Origin: Gnetum montanum
Taxonomy: Eukaryota > Streptophyta > Gnetopsida > Gnetales > Gnetaceae
NCBI GenBank assembly: GCA_015680685.1
Contig: MNCI01012686.1
Coordinates: 162,791 to 224,790, forward strand
Direction: 5' to 3'
DNA length: 62,000 nucleotides
Shown here: piece by piece, positions 10,649 to 20,421 of the stretch
Position numbering within the stretch: the stretch's first letter is position 1
Layout: each line of letters starts with the position of its first letter
The notes under the pieces: generated by a model
Databases searched by the model: none
Told to the model about the DNA's origin: nothing
The model's input: the letters and a program-made list of their open reading frames with translations, nothing else
Translations under genes and position numbers: made by a program

Positions 10649-12569
10649 CTGTGAAAACTTGTTTTAGGATATGGGTATGGAATATTGACAAAAATAATAA
10701 TGACAATTCAAACAAAATATTGAATATTTAAATTTAATTTAATTTTAAGAGGGTTTTGTTATGTTTTAACAAAAACAGAGTAAAATAACTAAAATTAAAA
10801 TTAAACATTTGTGAAAATTTTTTTCTTTAAAAAAAACAATACAAAGAGGAAAATTGAAATTAAATTAAAATTTATCGGGACCCTTGCCACTTGACCACCG
10901 TCATTCTGTGATGTTGCTACCTGTTGCTTGCGTGGCTGCTTCAGGATCTAATGATTTGGGAGCCGCAGTCACCTTTGGCCACCCACCTGCAGTACTCGAA
11001 TCTGTCACTGTTTATGGCGCATACTATTCATAGTCTCCCGTGTTCATAGTCTCCCGTGGCTGAAAAATGTGCTGTGTGGCTCAATTAACCCTTGGATGGA
11101 TGGAGTTTGGAGAAAGATTGAATGCCATAACGCAAGAAGGACTTTTGCTATTGGAAGCTCAACGAATGAAGCAAGAGGCTGGATCCACCAGCGGTGTGAA
11201 GAAAGCTTGATTTTGGTTTGAATGCCGTAACGAATTGTGTAAAAAACTTGGTTTGCTGCAATGGATTAGATGTGGATGCACTACTGAATCTTCAGATTCA
11301 ATGAGGTGGAGGAATGACAGGCCAGCTTGATTGGATGTGGATGCAGCACCGAAATCGAATAGAGAGATTAAAATAATGGTAGAGTAACAGCAAAGGGTCC
11401 GGAAGAGATGTAATGGCCGGGATTCTCAAAATGAATGATTCCAACCTTATAGCCACGGAAGAATAGCGACCGAGAAAATTAAATGGTTGAATCACAGACA
11501 AATTTGGCAAGCAGACAGCAAAATCCCAAAACAAAATGAATTTGGCAAGTGGACAGCAGAATTCCAAAACCGAATGAATTCCTAAGATATGGTCCAATGA
11601 CGAAAAGAAATAGTTTCAGAGTGCCAAAATTAGGTCTAGATGGAGTATTAGAAATGAAAAAAAAATTCACGAAGAGGTGATCGGCATATTAGCTAGGAGC
11701 AGATAGTTCCGGATCAGATACAACACCTGTAGTAAATAGAATCTTTCATGGATCATAAACAAAAAAAGCTAGAAAAGAAAACCACAAAGAGTCATGAAAC
11801 TGAAGACTAAAACTATAGCTCCTCCTTCTACTAACTATTTCTCTTGCCACAAGAAATGAAAGGAACCCTTGCTTCTTAGAGAATTGTGAGAAATTCCTCT
11901 TGTGAAAAAAAATCAAAGCGCCCCNTCTCATCCCTGTCCAAATGTTGCCTAACAATGCAAAATGATGGATGGATGGTGGTATAACACAAAAGAAGAAGAA
12001 GTTCCTGATTGAAAGAATTGCAGGGGCACTGCTAGTGTTGCTAGTGAAGCTGGCCAAGTTTTACAACCGGGTGCTCAAGTGCCTGAAATGCCACCTATGC
12101 ATAACCCTGCCTTGCATTTGTTCCACTCGTACCAGTCTCTTGTTGCATGCCTAGAGTTTGCTCCTTCGTTGCCAATTCTCTGCCTTGGTTGCTCTTTTGG
12201 TTTTATGCAATTATCTGAAATTGAAACTGGAATTCTTGTATACTTTCTCTCTCCTCTGCAATTGATCTTTTTAGGTTTGGAGGTGGAGGTAGACTATCTC
12301 TGGATTCACTCACTGGATAGTAAAAATACATATGCTATAAGTTTTGAAAACCTGTTTAAAAGAATTACCAAGTGTTTTTAGTAACATTTAAAACAAATTA
12401 ATGAAATTTACAACCAATGTATCTCATCTATCTCTAATATCTCCTCGGATGCAGCATATTGCATGAGTGTAGTATTCATCTACAATAGAATTTTTATCAT
12501 TATTATCTTAACATATATTTGCAATTTTTTTCATACATGTTCTAACCATGTTTGTTTTGCACATTCTTT
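10649..12569. other. unresolved segment interrupting element Z
   Basis: This 1.9-kb stretch separates the C-terminal and central parts of the Z gag. It is AT-rich at 10660-10880 and more mixed after that. It contains short direct repeats (for example CATAGTCTCCCGTG twice near 11030) and a 38-bp tandem repeat at 11501-11576, plus one ambiguous base at 11925. Short open frames on both strands show no recognisable domain. It may be a degenerate insertion or host sequence; I see no LTR, terminal inverted repeat or duplication that proves an insertion. Confidence 0.4.
11501..11576 (+). repeat. two-copy tandem repeat, 38-bp unit
   Basis: AATTTGGCAAGCAGACAGCA at 11501 recurs as AATTTGGCAAGTGGACAGCA at 11539. 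The two copies differ at a handful of positions. Confidence 0.8.
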
Positions 12570-12709
12570 TTAAATATAAGGTGATTCACAATACCTTGGG
12601 AAACTGGTCATGTTCCATGTCATCGACATTGTTGATAATGGTCCCATGCTTAGCATGGAAAAGGTTGACCTCAACAGAATGTTTACTTGGGATGCTTCAG
12701 TTTGGTTAT
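12570..12709 (-). pseudogene. central gag fragment of Z, left of the N1 insertion
   Basis: The minus-strand frame ending at 12570 (...FPRYCESPYI, stop) is in phase with the gag frame at 19293 and beyond once N1 and one copy of GTTAT are removed. Across the empty site it reads ...PSQNNINNQTEASQV.... That continuity supports one gag frame split by N1. No domain motif occurs in this short piece, so the gag assignment is by continuity. Confidence 0.5.
12705..12709 (+). repeat. target-site duplication of N1, left copy (GTTAT)
   Basis: GTTAT directly precedes the LTR start TGATGAGACG and recurs at 19288-19292 directly after the right LTR end. Five bases is the standard duplication length for Ty3/gypsy integration, so this fixes both ends of N1. 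Confidence 0.95.
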
Positions 12710-12794
12710 TGATGAGACGCGATATGCACAAGCCGCGATATCGCATCGTCCCCTGCGATATTGTGTACGCGATATCGCAGTCCGCCACCAAATC

Positions 12795-12802
12795 TATAAA
12801 TA
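12795..12802 (+). promoter_or_regulatory. TATA box of N1 5' LTR
   Basis: TATAAATA in the context AATCTATAAATAAGAGG, about 85 bases from the LTR start and just after the GATATC array. The same box at the same place occurs in the LTRs of A, B, E, X and S, so it is the likely core promoter for the genomic RNA. Confidence 0.75.
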
Positions 12803-13257
12803 AGAGGCGGCACTCCCCTCATTTGACATCCTAGGCTAGAAGTAGTGAAGCTCTGGCGGATTGATCACCCCAGAGATAGAATATTTTCCATGTGCCTGCA
12901 GTAGGAGTCCCCCAAGTGAACGGTTTTTTATTCGAGCAGCTTTGTACTTGAACGCAAGTTGTGTACGGCAATAAAGACGAGCTTTGTGGATAAACCTTGC
13001 AGTACATGGATAGGTTTATTTAATGTTGTTTATTGCTTTCCTAGTAACGCGGCATGAGTACGACTTGGTTACGAGCATTGACGAATGTGTACGGCTAGCC
13101 AAGGAATCAGCTACTCATCGCGATTAGATTCTCTCATCCTTACCTCCTAGAACGTGGGATAAGTACGACTTGATTACGAGCATCTACGAATGTGTACGGC
13201 TAGTTAAGGAATCGGCTGCTTGTCACACTTAAGCTAGTTAGGTGCCTTAGTACGACC

Positions 13258-13263
13258 NNNNNN
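13258..13263. other. assembly gap (6 N)
   Basis: The N run lies inside the 5' LTR of N1. The flanks TAGTACGACC and ACTTAACCATAC are 215 bases apart in the 3' LTR, so the gap size is understated. Confidence 0.9.
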
Positions 13264-13432
13264 ACTTAACCATACACCGTGACAACAACAAGTAAGTCTG
13301 GGAAGACAACGATTAATTAACCCCAAATGTTCCTTGTGGCATTTAGGCATTTAGTCTGCGGAGTTAGACCAGATCGCGCGTGCTACGCTCGTTTCGTATG
13401 GTTGAGTGTAGGGGTACCTCGCCACTCATCAT

Positions 13433-13450
13433 TGGCACTGTTGCCAGGGA
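13433..13450 (+). other. primer binding site of N1
   Basis: TGGCACTGTTGCCAGGGA starts two bases after the 5' LTR end. It matches the complement of the tRNA-Asp 3' end (TGGCGCCGTTGCCGGGG) except for a few changes. It would prime minus-strand DNA synthesis. Confidence 0.85.
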
Positions 13451-13572
13451 CTAAGTGTTTGTACGCCAATTAGAACATTAGGAAATCTTTCACATCGTTG
13501 TGAGCCTTAACGAACCTTTGGGTTAATTAGTTAAACAAGAACATATATAACGGTGAATAGCACACCAATAAA

Positions 13573-16210
13573 ATGGCTTCTTCTCATAAGGTTAACTCAC
13601 CTAGGGATAACACGGAAGATAGTCAACGACATACACATAACCAAAATCAGCCAAGTCCTCAACAATCTAGGGTGACATATACTCATCCTGATGAATATGT
13701 GCCTGATTTTACTTTTATTCTCCATCAAGATAAACAACTGTGGTGGAGAGATTTGCAAGGTAACATTGTGTTACCCCTAGATCGATCAGTCCCTAACATG
13801 CTTTCTGTGCCCTAGCACAGATTGGCATGCAAGAACTATTTGTGGAATACATTATGGATGACTTTGACACAAGGGATTATCATCCCACAGATGCCCAACG
13901 TATTCGGGATGAAAGGCAAGAGAGCCAACACTCATTGTTGAAGGGCAAGGTCCCCCATGTCCTTAGTGAAATAGGAGACGAGGAACCCCTCATGATGGGT
14001 TTCTTAGGAAATGATGTTCCTCCTCCTCATAATGGTGAAGAGGTTAGGCATTAGAGCCTTCGATCAACTGTACATGCTATGGGCTATGATCCCTGTGAGC
14101 ACCAACTGTTCATAGTAGGAACAACCACTCACACTAAGGATGGACACTTAGATCGTTACAACGATCCGGGCCGAAGCAGCCGGAGAGAAGGTAAGAAACA
14201 TCACCATGGTGATGGATCCCCTTCCTCTTCTCCTTCATCTCACCATTCACACTTTCCTTCCACATCTGGGCGCAACCATCATGAGCACAACGGAGAGGAT
14301 AAAAGTAAGAAAGACGAAAGACCTCGACAGGAAGGTCGGGAGTTAGGACAAGGGCAAGGACGTAGGGAGAGTAGGGAATCACCATGAAGACATCACAGAC
14401 GTCATGACAGGGATGATCATGACGAACCCCTACTCGCAACCCGAAGCATGCTAGACATCACAGAGTCAGTGAGGATCCCCACAAGGCACTTAAAAGATAG
14501 CAAGATCAAGTGTTTAGACATAAATAATATCCCACGTTTTGAAGGGGGATACAACGCTGATCCTCAACATCATTTACAGGCATTCCACGATGCCTATGCC
14601 TTGCAAAATATAGATATTGAGTGGCAGAAGCTTAAGTTGTTCTCAAGGACACTCACCAAAGAAGCAGAGAGCTGGTACCGGTCCTTAAAATCGGAAACCA
14701 TCAGGAGGTGGAGTACGATGCTCGAACTGTTCAACAACAAATATCAAACGTACTCCAGAGTGTCCAATTTGCGTAAATAGATCCAAGGATGGAAACAAGG
14801 TGCTTATGAACCCTTGGATGCTGCCATGGCCCGTTACTATACACTGCTACATCATTGCCTTGGCCATGGGTACGCTAAACGGGATCAACTTCTCCACATC
14901 GTGGATGGGCTAAGGAATGAAACTAGAAGAACTCTTGGGGCTTATGCCCAAGGGAGACTTTTCCAACTAAGAGCCCATGAAGTTGAAAGTTTGTTGGAAT
15001 AAGTAGCGTAAGAAGAGGGTGAGCTACGTAAGAGGGAAAGTGCAGAAGAATACAGCCGCAATCCCTCCCTTCTCAAGAAGGGAGTAAAATTCTGTGATGA
15101 GGAGGATGAGTCACCACTTGAAGAGTTGGTGAATCGGAAAACCTTACCGATCCAAAAGTTAACAACTGAGGTATTGGCTAAGGTAGATCAAATGTGGGAT
15201 TCCTTAGACTCAAGAATAGAAACAGTCTTAAAAGTCGTAGAAGAGTCTAAGGTAGAACAAGGTAGTGACAAAGGCAAAACCAAGTGGAGAAACTTAAGCC
15301 CTGCACATAACAAGGGTAAGGGAAAAATTTCTATCTCCGATGAGGCTGTGAATTCTGATTCAGACGATGATAGTGGATGTGAGGTCTGCTACTACGACCA
15401 TCCTAAGGGATGTTGCCCAATTATCTCACATCTGCAGGAGTCTGGGGTGTATGCGTTAAATCCAAGACTTAATCAATGGAAAACACCCCGAAGGTTACCT
15501 TATCCACAAGGTAACCCAAGGCAGTTCCACCAACCCTTAACATATTACCCAAGAGGAACGCCTGCACAGCCTATTGGACAACATCAGCAGTGGCAATACC
15601 CACAGTCATGGGGGATGCCACCACCAACACATCAATACCCTTACCAATAGCCTGATCCTTACGGTTATTATGTGTAGCAGCCAGTTTCTCCAGGTGACTC
15701 TATGGGTCACACTTCTCCTCACTGTCACTACTAAGTTTAGGAGTACTTCAAGAGGACTCCTTCTCCTCCGGGAGATATCTCACATGTAGTCCATCCTCTA
15801 ACTCCACCCGCACCTCTTCCACCTGTAGTTCCCATACAACCTGTTCCAACAATGCAAGGGGAATTACCTACTCAACCGCAGCAACGTAACACCGTGAGAG
15901 CTATAAATATTCAGCATGTAAATATCCAACCGGGTGCTAGTTCTGACAACTATACAAAGAAGAGACCCTTCTTCAGAACTAGGAGCCTAGACAAACTCTC
16001 GCAACAACAAGTGGATGGGTACATGTATAGGCCTCTAACCACTAACGCTTCGGAGAACCCTTCAGTCCAACAACTAAGTACGCAAACGGTTATGTTGACA
16101 CATACCGTAACAGACTGGATAAAGTTGGGCCACCTTCCCAGGAAACTATCTAACCCTGGGAACCCCTTAATTCATTTACAGATCGTCGAAAATGCACCAC
16201 ATTGAGCTCT
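13573..16210 (+). pseudogene. gag of N1, stop-interrupted
   Basis: ATG at 13573 (MASSHKVNSPRD) opens gag. One frame change occurs near 13815; from 13827 on, a single frame runs to 16688 with stops but no further shift. In order: N-terminal DEYVPDFTFILHQDKQLWWR, a His/Ser/Arg-rich stretch (14160-14390), the Retrotrans_gag core with GGYNADPQHHLQAFHDAY and SWYRSLK...RRWSTMLELF (14530-14770), a linker, then a short zinc-knuckle-like CEVCYYDHPKGCC (near 15380-15415) and a Gln/Pro/Tyr-rich tail. In-frame stops are at about 14052 (TAG), 14385 (TGA), 14778 (TAG) and 15000-15010, with more in the tail. Gag packages the RNA; this copy cannot make full-length protein. Confidence 0.88.
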
Positions 16211-16688
16211 TCTTGACTCAGGTTCCGGAGTCAACCTAATTTCACAAAAGATGTATCAAGTCTGGAACCTACCCCAACTTAAGAAGAGTAACATACAACT
16301 GGAGCTGGCTGACCAATCCATCGCCATTCCCTTAGGATTGGTGGAGGACATTATCACCACTGTGTGTGGGTGGTCATACCCAGCTGATTTCCTAGTGATT
16401 GAAGTTAACAACGAAGGGGGCTTTCCCATTATAATGGGAAGACCGTGGCTAAGCACTGTAGATGCGTACCTAGGAATTTGTGATCTTTCCTTGCAAATTT
16501 CTAAGATAAACATTTACGGAAAGATCGAGAAGAAGGAAGTTCCATGCATCACATACAGTGATTCATTGGGTGATGACATGGAGGATATGTCTCCATGTGA
16601 GAGGTGTGCCCTTGAAAGTGAGAAACAAAGATGCCTGTATGTAGCAACCNAGAACGTGAGCGTCGCCAACTTCCACCCCTCAACTTAA
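16205..16688 (+). pseudogene. protease domain and linker of N1
   Basis: Directly after a TGA (16203-16205), and in the same frame as gag, the sequence reads ALLDSGSGVNLISQKMYQ, the DSG catalytic motif of retropepsins. It continues with LGLVEDI and FPIIMGRPWLSTVDA, the I/L-x-G-R-x-W/P end motif. The catalytic triplet is intact, unlike in E (DLD) and F (NLG). A short linker with CITYSDSL and CLYVATxN follows; one codon contains an ambiguous base (16650). The frame stops at 16688, where the linker to RT would continue in an autonomous copy. Confidence 0.85.
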
Positions 16689-16689
16689 G

Positions 16690-18330
16690 ATCATCAATTG
16701 GGAGAAGTTGGGCACTTCTTCGAAATTCAAATAGACGCTCATTATTTCGGATCTCTCCCTTACAAATTAGTCATGGGGGAGATGGCCACCTATGCTAATC
16801 ATATGGGGCCCTTAGTTCTTTTTTAGTTTTTTTACGTGTTTTTGTTTTACAAATTTCTTTAACTTTTCATTGTTTTTGTTTTACAACATCATTACACTTT
16901 TCTATTTTGTGTGTGTGTGCACCATCCACCATGTAAGTTCGCCACCCAATAAGTGTTCAGGCCGAGTATGAACTGTTTTCATATTGGTTGCTAATGTTTG
17001 ATTTTTACCTTTAAGTTACAATGTTGATACTAAGGTATGTTTCTTTTGGTATGGTAGGCAATGAGATCACTTCATCCATCCATCCATCAAAGTCTCTAGT
17101 TTCTCTTGGCTTGGACGTGTACATTTTTCCTTCTAATAAGAACTCTAACGAATCGGTGACTGGGCACTTCTCAAACTAAGGACGGACTCTAGGTTTGAAA
17201 AGGGTGTGACTTCAAGGGAACTTGATGCATTTGTGTTGGTCATTCTCTTGGGTGCTTAGATGTTTCTTCTTGGGTTTTCTTACTGTTTCGATGTTACCCA
17301 ATTATCAGAAGTTGAGACAATAAAAATAAGAAGTCTTTGCATGGTGTGGTCCCCACGCATAAAAACACAAAACACAAAAAAAAAAGAAAAAAAAACCAAA
17401 GTGAGGATTCAAAGCACACTGCTTAGAAGAAATAAAATTTGGGCTACAAGCACTGGTTATGGAACCAAAGTGTCCCCTCTAACTAAGGCCCTTCTCGCTT
17501 CCCATTGTCTCCTTTGTTTCATTGGAATGGTGGTGGCTCTTTCAAGATGCATCCTCATTATCCAAGTGGATGGATTAACCAAATGCATTGATGCGAAGTC
17601 ACTGGAAGTGGTTGGTTTGAGCCCGGAGTTGGAATGAGACTTGCCAAGTCACATTAATCATCAAACACACAAGGGGCTGTACACCACCTTGTCCTTGGGA
17701 TTCCATTCCATCCTCTTCTCTCCACCCTTCTCTCCACTATTCACCTCATTGCTGGTTGTATCATTAGTGTATATTTTGGTAGATATATTGGTTTTCCTTT
17801 TGGTAAATTCTTCCGGTTAAGACTTTAACTCTTGTTCCAAAGGACATTCCCAGAGGCTACGAACTCTTTGAATGTGGGATTGTCAAGGCACTAAGGGCAT
17901 GAGCCTACTTTGGGGAGGACCCACTGACATTCCTATTTGAAGCATTAGTTAACTTCTTTTCCTTAACATTTTGCAATTAATTATTATTTTGTTCATTCCC
18001 ANGGAGAAAACACTTGGAATGGAGCAGCACTGAAGTAGCTATGCAAGGAGCAAGATTGATGGCACGCTTGTAGATGGACAATGAAGGTGCAATCTTGGCG
18101 TTGGCAGTAGCAACACTTCTTTCTATCTCTCTCTTTCTCTTTCTTTCAAGCTGCCAACAAAGGCCTGATGTCATTGTAATAAGATGTTCACCCTTGTTGT
18201 CATGAACACCAGTTTTGTCAAGTCTTGTAATAATGATCCGTTCGCATGTCATCCCATTAGTTCCATTCCCCTCAATAATTCCATACCTTCCAGATATCAT
18301 TGTAAGGAACTCGAGGACGAGTTTTCATTC
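16690..18330 (+). other. N1 pol-end junction and 3' untranslated region
   Basis: From about 16740 the sequence matches the pol end of F and E (TTAGTCATGGGGGAGATGGC at 16768), so RT-RH-IN were removed between about 16690 and 16740. A T-rich run follows (16820-16910), then ATCCATCCATCCATC near 17080, TTGCATGGTGTGGTCCCCA near 17337, CTAACTAAGGCCCTT near 17480 and the candidate RNA fold at 17877-17933. The same order occurs in F and E. An overlapping 125-codon frame at 17260-17637 has no recognisable content. No ORF3 remains. Confidence 0.75.
17877..17933 (+). ncRNA. candidate three-way-junction RNA element, N1 copy
   Basis: Outer arms GGATTGTCA (17877-17885) and TGACATTCC (17925-17933) pair except one T-T. 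Inside lie AGGGC-ATGA-GCCT and TGGG-GAGGA-CCCA hairpins. Homologous segments of 57-59 bases are in B, F and E. In N1 the outer arms differ from the others yet still pair. The fold is inferred by hand; function is unknown. Confidence 0.5.
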
Positions 18331-18343
18331 AGTCATGGGGGTA
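18331..18343 (+). other. polypurine tract region of N1
   Basis: AGTCATGGGGGTA immediately precedes the 3' LTR. The longer context GAGTTTTCATTCAGTCATGG is shared with B and, with small changes, E and X. The G run is the likely primer for plus-strand DNA. Confidence 0.75.
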
Positions 18344-19287
18344 TGATGAGACGCGATATGCACAAGCCGCAATATCGCATCCCCTGCTATATCGGGTACA
18401 CTGCGATATTGCGTACGCGATATCGCGGTCCCCCACCAAATCTATAAATAAGAGGCAGCACTCCCCTCATTTGACATCCTAGGCTAGAAGTAGTGAAGCT
18501 CTGGTAGATTGATCACCCCAGAGATAGAATATTTTCCATGTGCCCGCAGTAGGAGTCCCCCAAGTGAACGGTTCTTTATTCGAGCAGCTTTGTACCTAAA
18601 TGCAAGTTGTGTACGGCAATAAAGACGAGCTTTGTGGATAAACCTTGCAGTACATGGATAGGTTTATTTAATGTTATTTATTGCTTTCCTAGTAACGCGG
18701 CATGAGTACGACTTGGTTACGAGCATTGACGAATGTGTACGGCTAGCCAAGGAATCAGCTACTCATCGCGATTAGATTCTCTCACCCTTACCTCCTAGAA
18801 CGTGGGACAAGTACGACTTGATTATGAGCATCTACAGATGTGTACGGCTACTCAAGGAATTAACTGCTTGTCACACTTAGGCTAGTTAGGTGCCTTAGTA
18901 CGACCACTTCGAGCACGTGTGTTACATGTGGTAATCCCAGTAACGATTAGCGTTTGGTAGCCACAGTTGCACAGTTCAGGGTGTGTACGGCAAGTGGGAA
19001 CAGATGCTGATGCTAGGACTTAGCGCTGTAGTTAGGGTTAGTTTTAGTCTCTCAACCCTTCACCCCTTAGCATAGGAGATAAACTAGAAAAGACCAAAAA
19101 AATCATATACCTCAGACTTACTTAACCATACACCGTAACAACAACAACTAAGTCTGGGAAGACAACGATTAATTAACCCCAAGTGTTCCTTGCAGCGTTT
19201 AGGCATTTAGTCTGTGGAGTTCGACCGGATCACGCGTGCTACGCTCATTTCGTATGGTTGAGTGTAGGGGTACCTCGCCACTCATCA
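18344..19287 (+). repeat. 3' LTR of N1
   Basis: It begins TGATGAGACGCGATATGC and ends CTCGCCACTCATCA, followed by GTTAT. It has the TATAAATA box at 18443-18450. It retains the 215 bases missing at the gap in the 5' LTR and about 18 more bases in the GATATC array of U3. Differences from the 5' LTR are few and mostly C/T or G/A by eye. Confidence 0.95.
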
Positions 19288-19292
19288 GTTAT
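19288..19292 (+). repeat. target-site duplication of N1, right copy (GTTAT)
   Basis: Exact match to 12705-12709, adjoining the 3' LTR end. Confidence 0.95.
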
Positions 19293-20264
19293 TTATGTTA
19301 TTTTGACTAGGAACTCTTCTGTTGGGAGGAGCATAAGGATTATTCTTAGTTTGTTATTGAGTGATGTTCATAATGTCATTAAGTCTATAGTAGCGAGTGT
19401 TATGTGGATAGGGATCACTTACCGTGATTTGTTCACATGATGTAACTTCATTTTCTCTTTCATGAGGTATGTTAAGGACCATAATTGGGGTTTTTCCATT
19501 TTGTTGATTTTGGGCATTATCACCATTAACACTAAAAATTGAGGATAAGTTTTTTCAAAATGTTGCCTAGTGTTATGAAGGCAACAATATTCATCATCGA
19601 TTGATGTGCTTGGTTTTTTAGAATGTGTAGGAATTTTGTTATCATTTCACTTTAGTTTAACTATTTCATTAGAAATATTCTAAAGAGAGGTCAATATTTG
19701 GGTCATTTGATTTTTTGTTTGAGTAGTAAATCCATTAGGATTAGATATTCCTTTTGGGTTTATGACAGATTGGATTAAAGCTTTTGATTAATCATCACTT
19801 AAACTAGTATGTGATGGTAAAAATGAAGATGAATTTGGACTTTGAAAATAATTGCTTATCAGCTGAGTCATTTGAAAGGAGGGAGGAGTTTGGAACATAG
19901 TGTTAGTCATTAGGAAAGTTTGTGAAGGTAAAGGTAAAGGATTGTATTGCATAGGGTTACTAATACTCATCATCCCAAATTGAGTTTCAATGTTATTCAT
20001 TAAGGTAATTTGCTCTAACTCAATAGCTTTAGCCATCACTCATATTTCTGTTATGCTGGGATCATATTTAATGGCATAGGCAAAGAATGGATCAATGGTA
20101 AAGAGGTAGAAATTGAGGATACCATCAGGTTGCAGATGCATCTCATTCGACACATAAGCAAGTTGATGGAGGAATCTCAAATTGTAATCATGGATGTTTT
20201 CCTTAGGTAATTTTCTTAGGCTTGTAAAATTTCTTGATGCTAAGGCAAGACTAGTGCACCTATT
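19293..20264 (-). pseudogene. gag N-terminal and central part of Z, right of N1
   Basis: Read right to left, the frame contains FTSLRKLPKENIHDYNLRF and later DPSITEI..MMAKAIELEQITL (20090-19990). These fit the second half of a plant Ty3/gypsy gag core (QxxxESIxxYxxRF...DPxSLxEAMxxAxxxE). It continues with Asn/Gln/Pro-rich sequence to 19293 and appears to resume at 12709. Its upstream end is cut at 20264 by the LTR of element X; the open frame that reads on into the LTR is an artefact of that insertion. Confidence 0.65.
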
Positions 20265-20416
20265 TGATGAGTGGTGAGTATAACCTGCACCCAACCATAT
20301 GAATAACTAAGCATTCATGCAAGATCTAGTCAAATTCCTTGGACTTATAGCCTTCTAAGTACACTGGCCTCTAGGAAGTTAAACTAACCATTGCAATCGT
20401 TATATTCTCAATTACA

Positions 20417-20421
20417 CTTGT
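20417..20421 (+). repeat. target-site duplication of S, left copy (CTTGT)
   Basis: Matches CTTGT at 21279-21283. The related LTR of X at 46670 has a single TACACTTGTAAAATG at this place, which is the empty-site state. Confidence 0.9.

Larger units (their letters stand above)
12710..13431 (+). repeat. 5' LTR of N1 (contains assembly gap)
   Basis: It begins TGATGAGACGCGATATGC and ends CACTCATCA. U3 starts with several GATATC-containing palindromes; a TATAAATA box lies at 12795-12802 and a polyadenylation-like AATAAA at 12970-12975. It is 722 bases against 944 in the 3' LTR. A run of six N at 13258-13263 stands where the 3' LTR has 215 bases (18906-19120), so most of the length difference is missing assembly rather than biology. 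Confidence 0.95.
12710..19287 (+). mobile_element. N1: complete non-autonomous Athila-like LTR retrotransposon
   Basis: A full element of 6578 bases as assembled: 5' LTR (12710-13431), PBS (13433-13450), gag plus protease (13573-16688), a 3' untranslated region (16690-18330), PPT (18331-18343), 3' LTR (18344-19287) and duplication GTTAT. Reverse transcriptase, RNase H and integrase are absent. After the protease and a short linker the sequence jumps to what is, in elements E and F, the end of pol. The LTRs look highly similar by eye, so N1 is among the younger insertions. It sits inside the gag of Z. Confidence 0.93.

Noticed and set aside
11969-12381. Plus-strand ORFs in the segment interrupting Z
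   Set aside because: Two overlapping frames in different phases, no domain and no clear start context; not enough to call a gene.
12718-12785. CRISPR-like or satellite array because of repeated GATATC
   Set aside because: The units lie in LTR U3 tips only, are few, vary in spacing and belong to a plant retrotransposon; there are no spacers of constant length.
17260-17637. 125-codon plus-strand ORF as a gene
   Set aside because: It lies in the N1 3' untranslated region, contains an A-rich low-complexity run, has no domain, and the homologous regions of F and E are not open in this frame.
20040-20294. Start of the Z gag at 20294
   Set aside because: The apparent N-terminus (20294-20265) is LTR sequence of X; the real gag is truncated at 20264.
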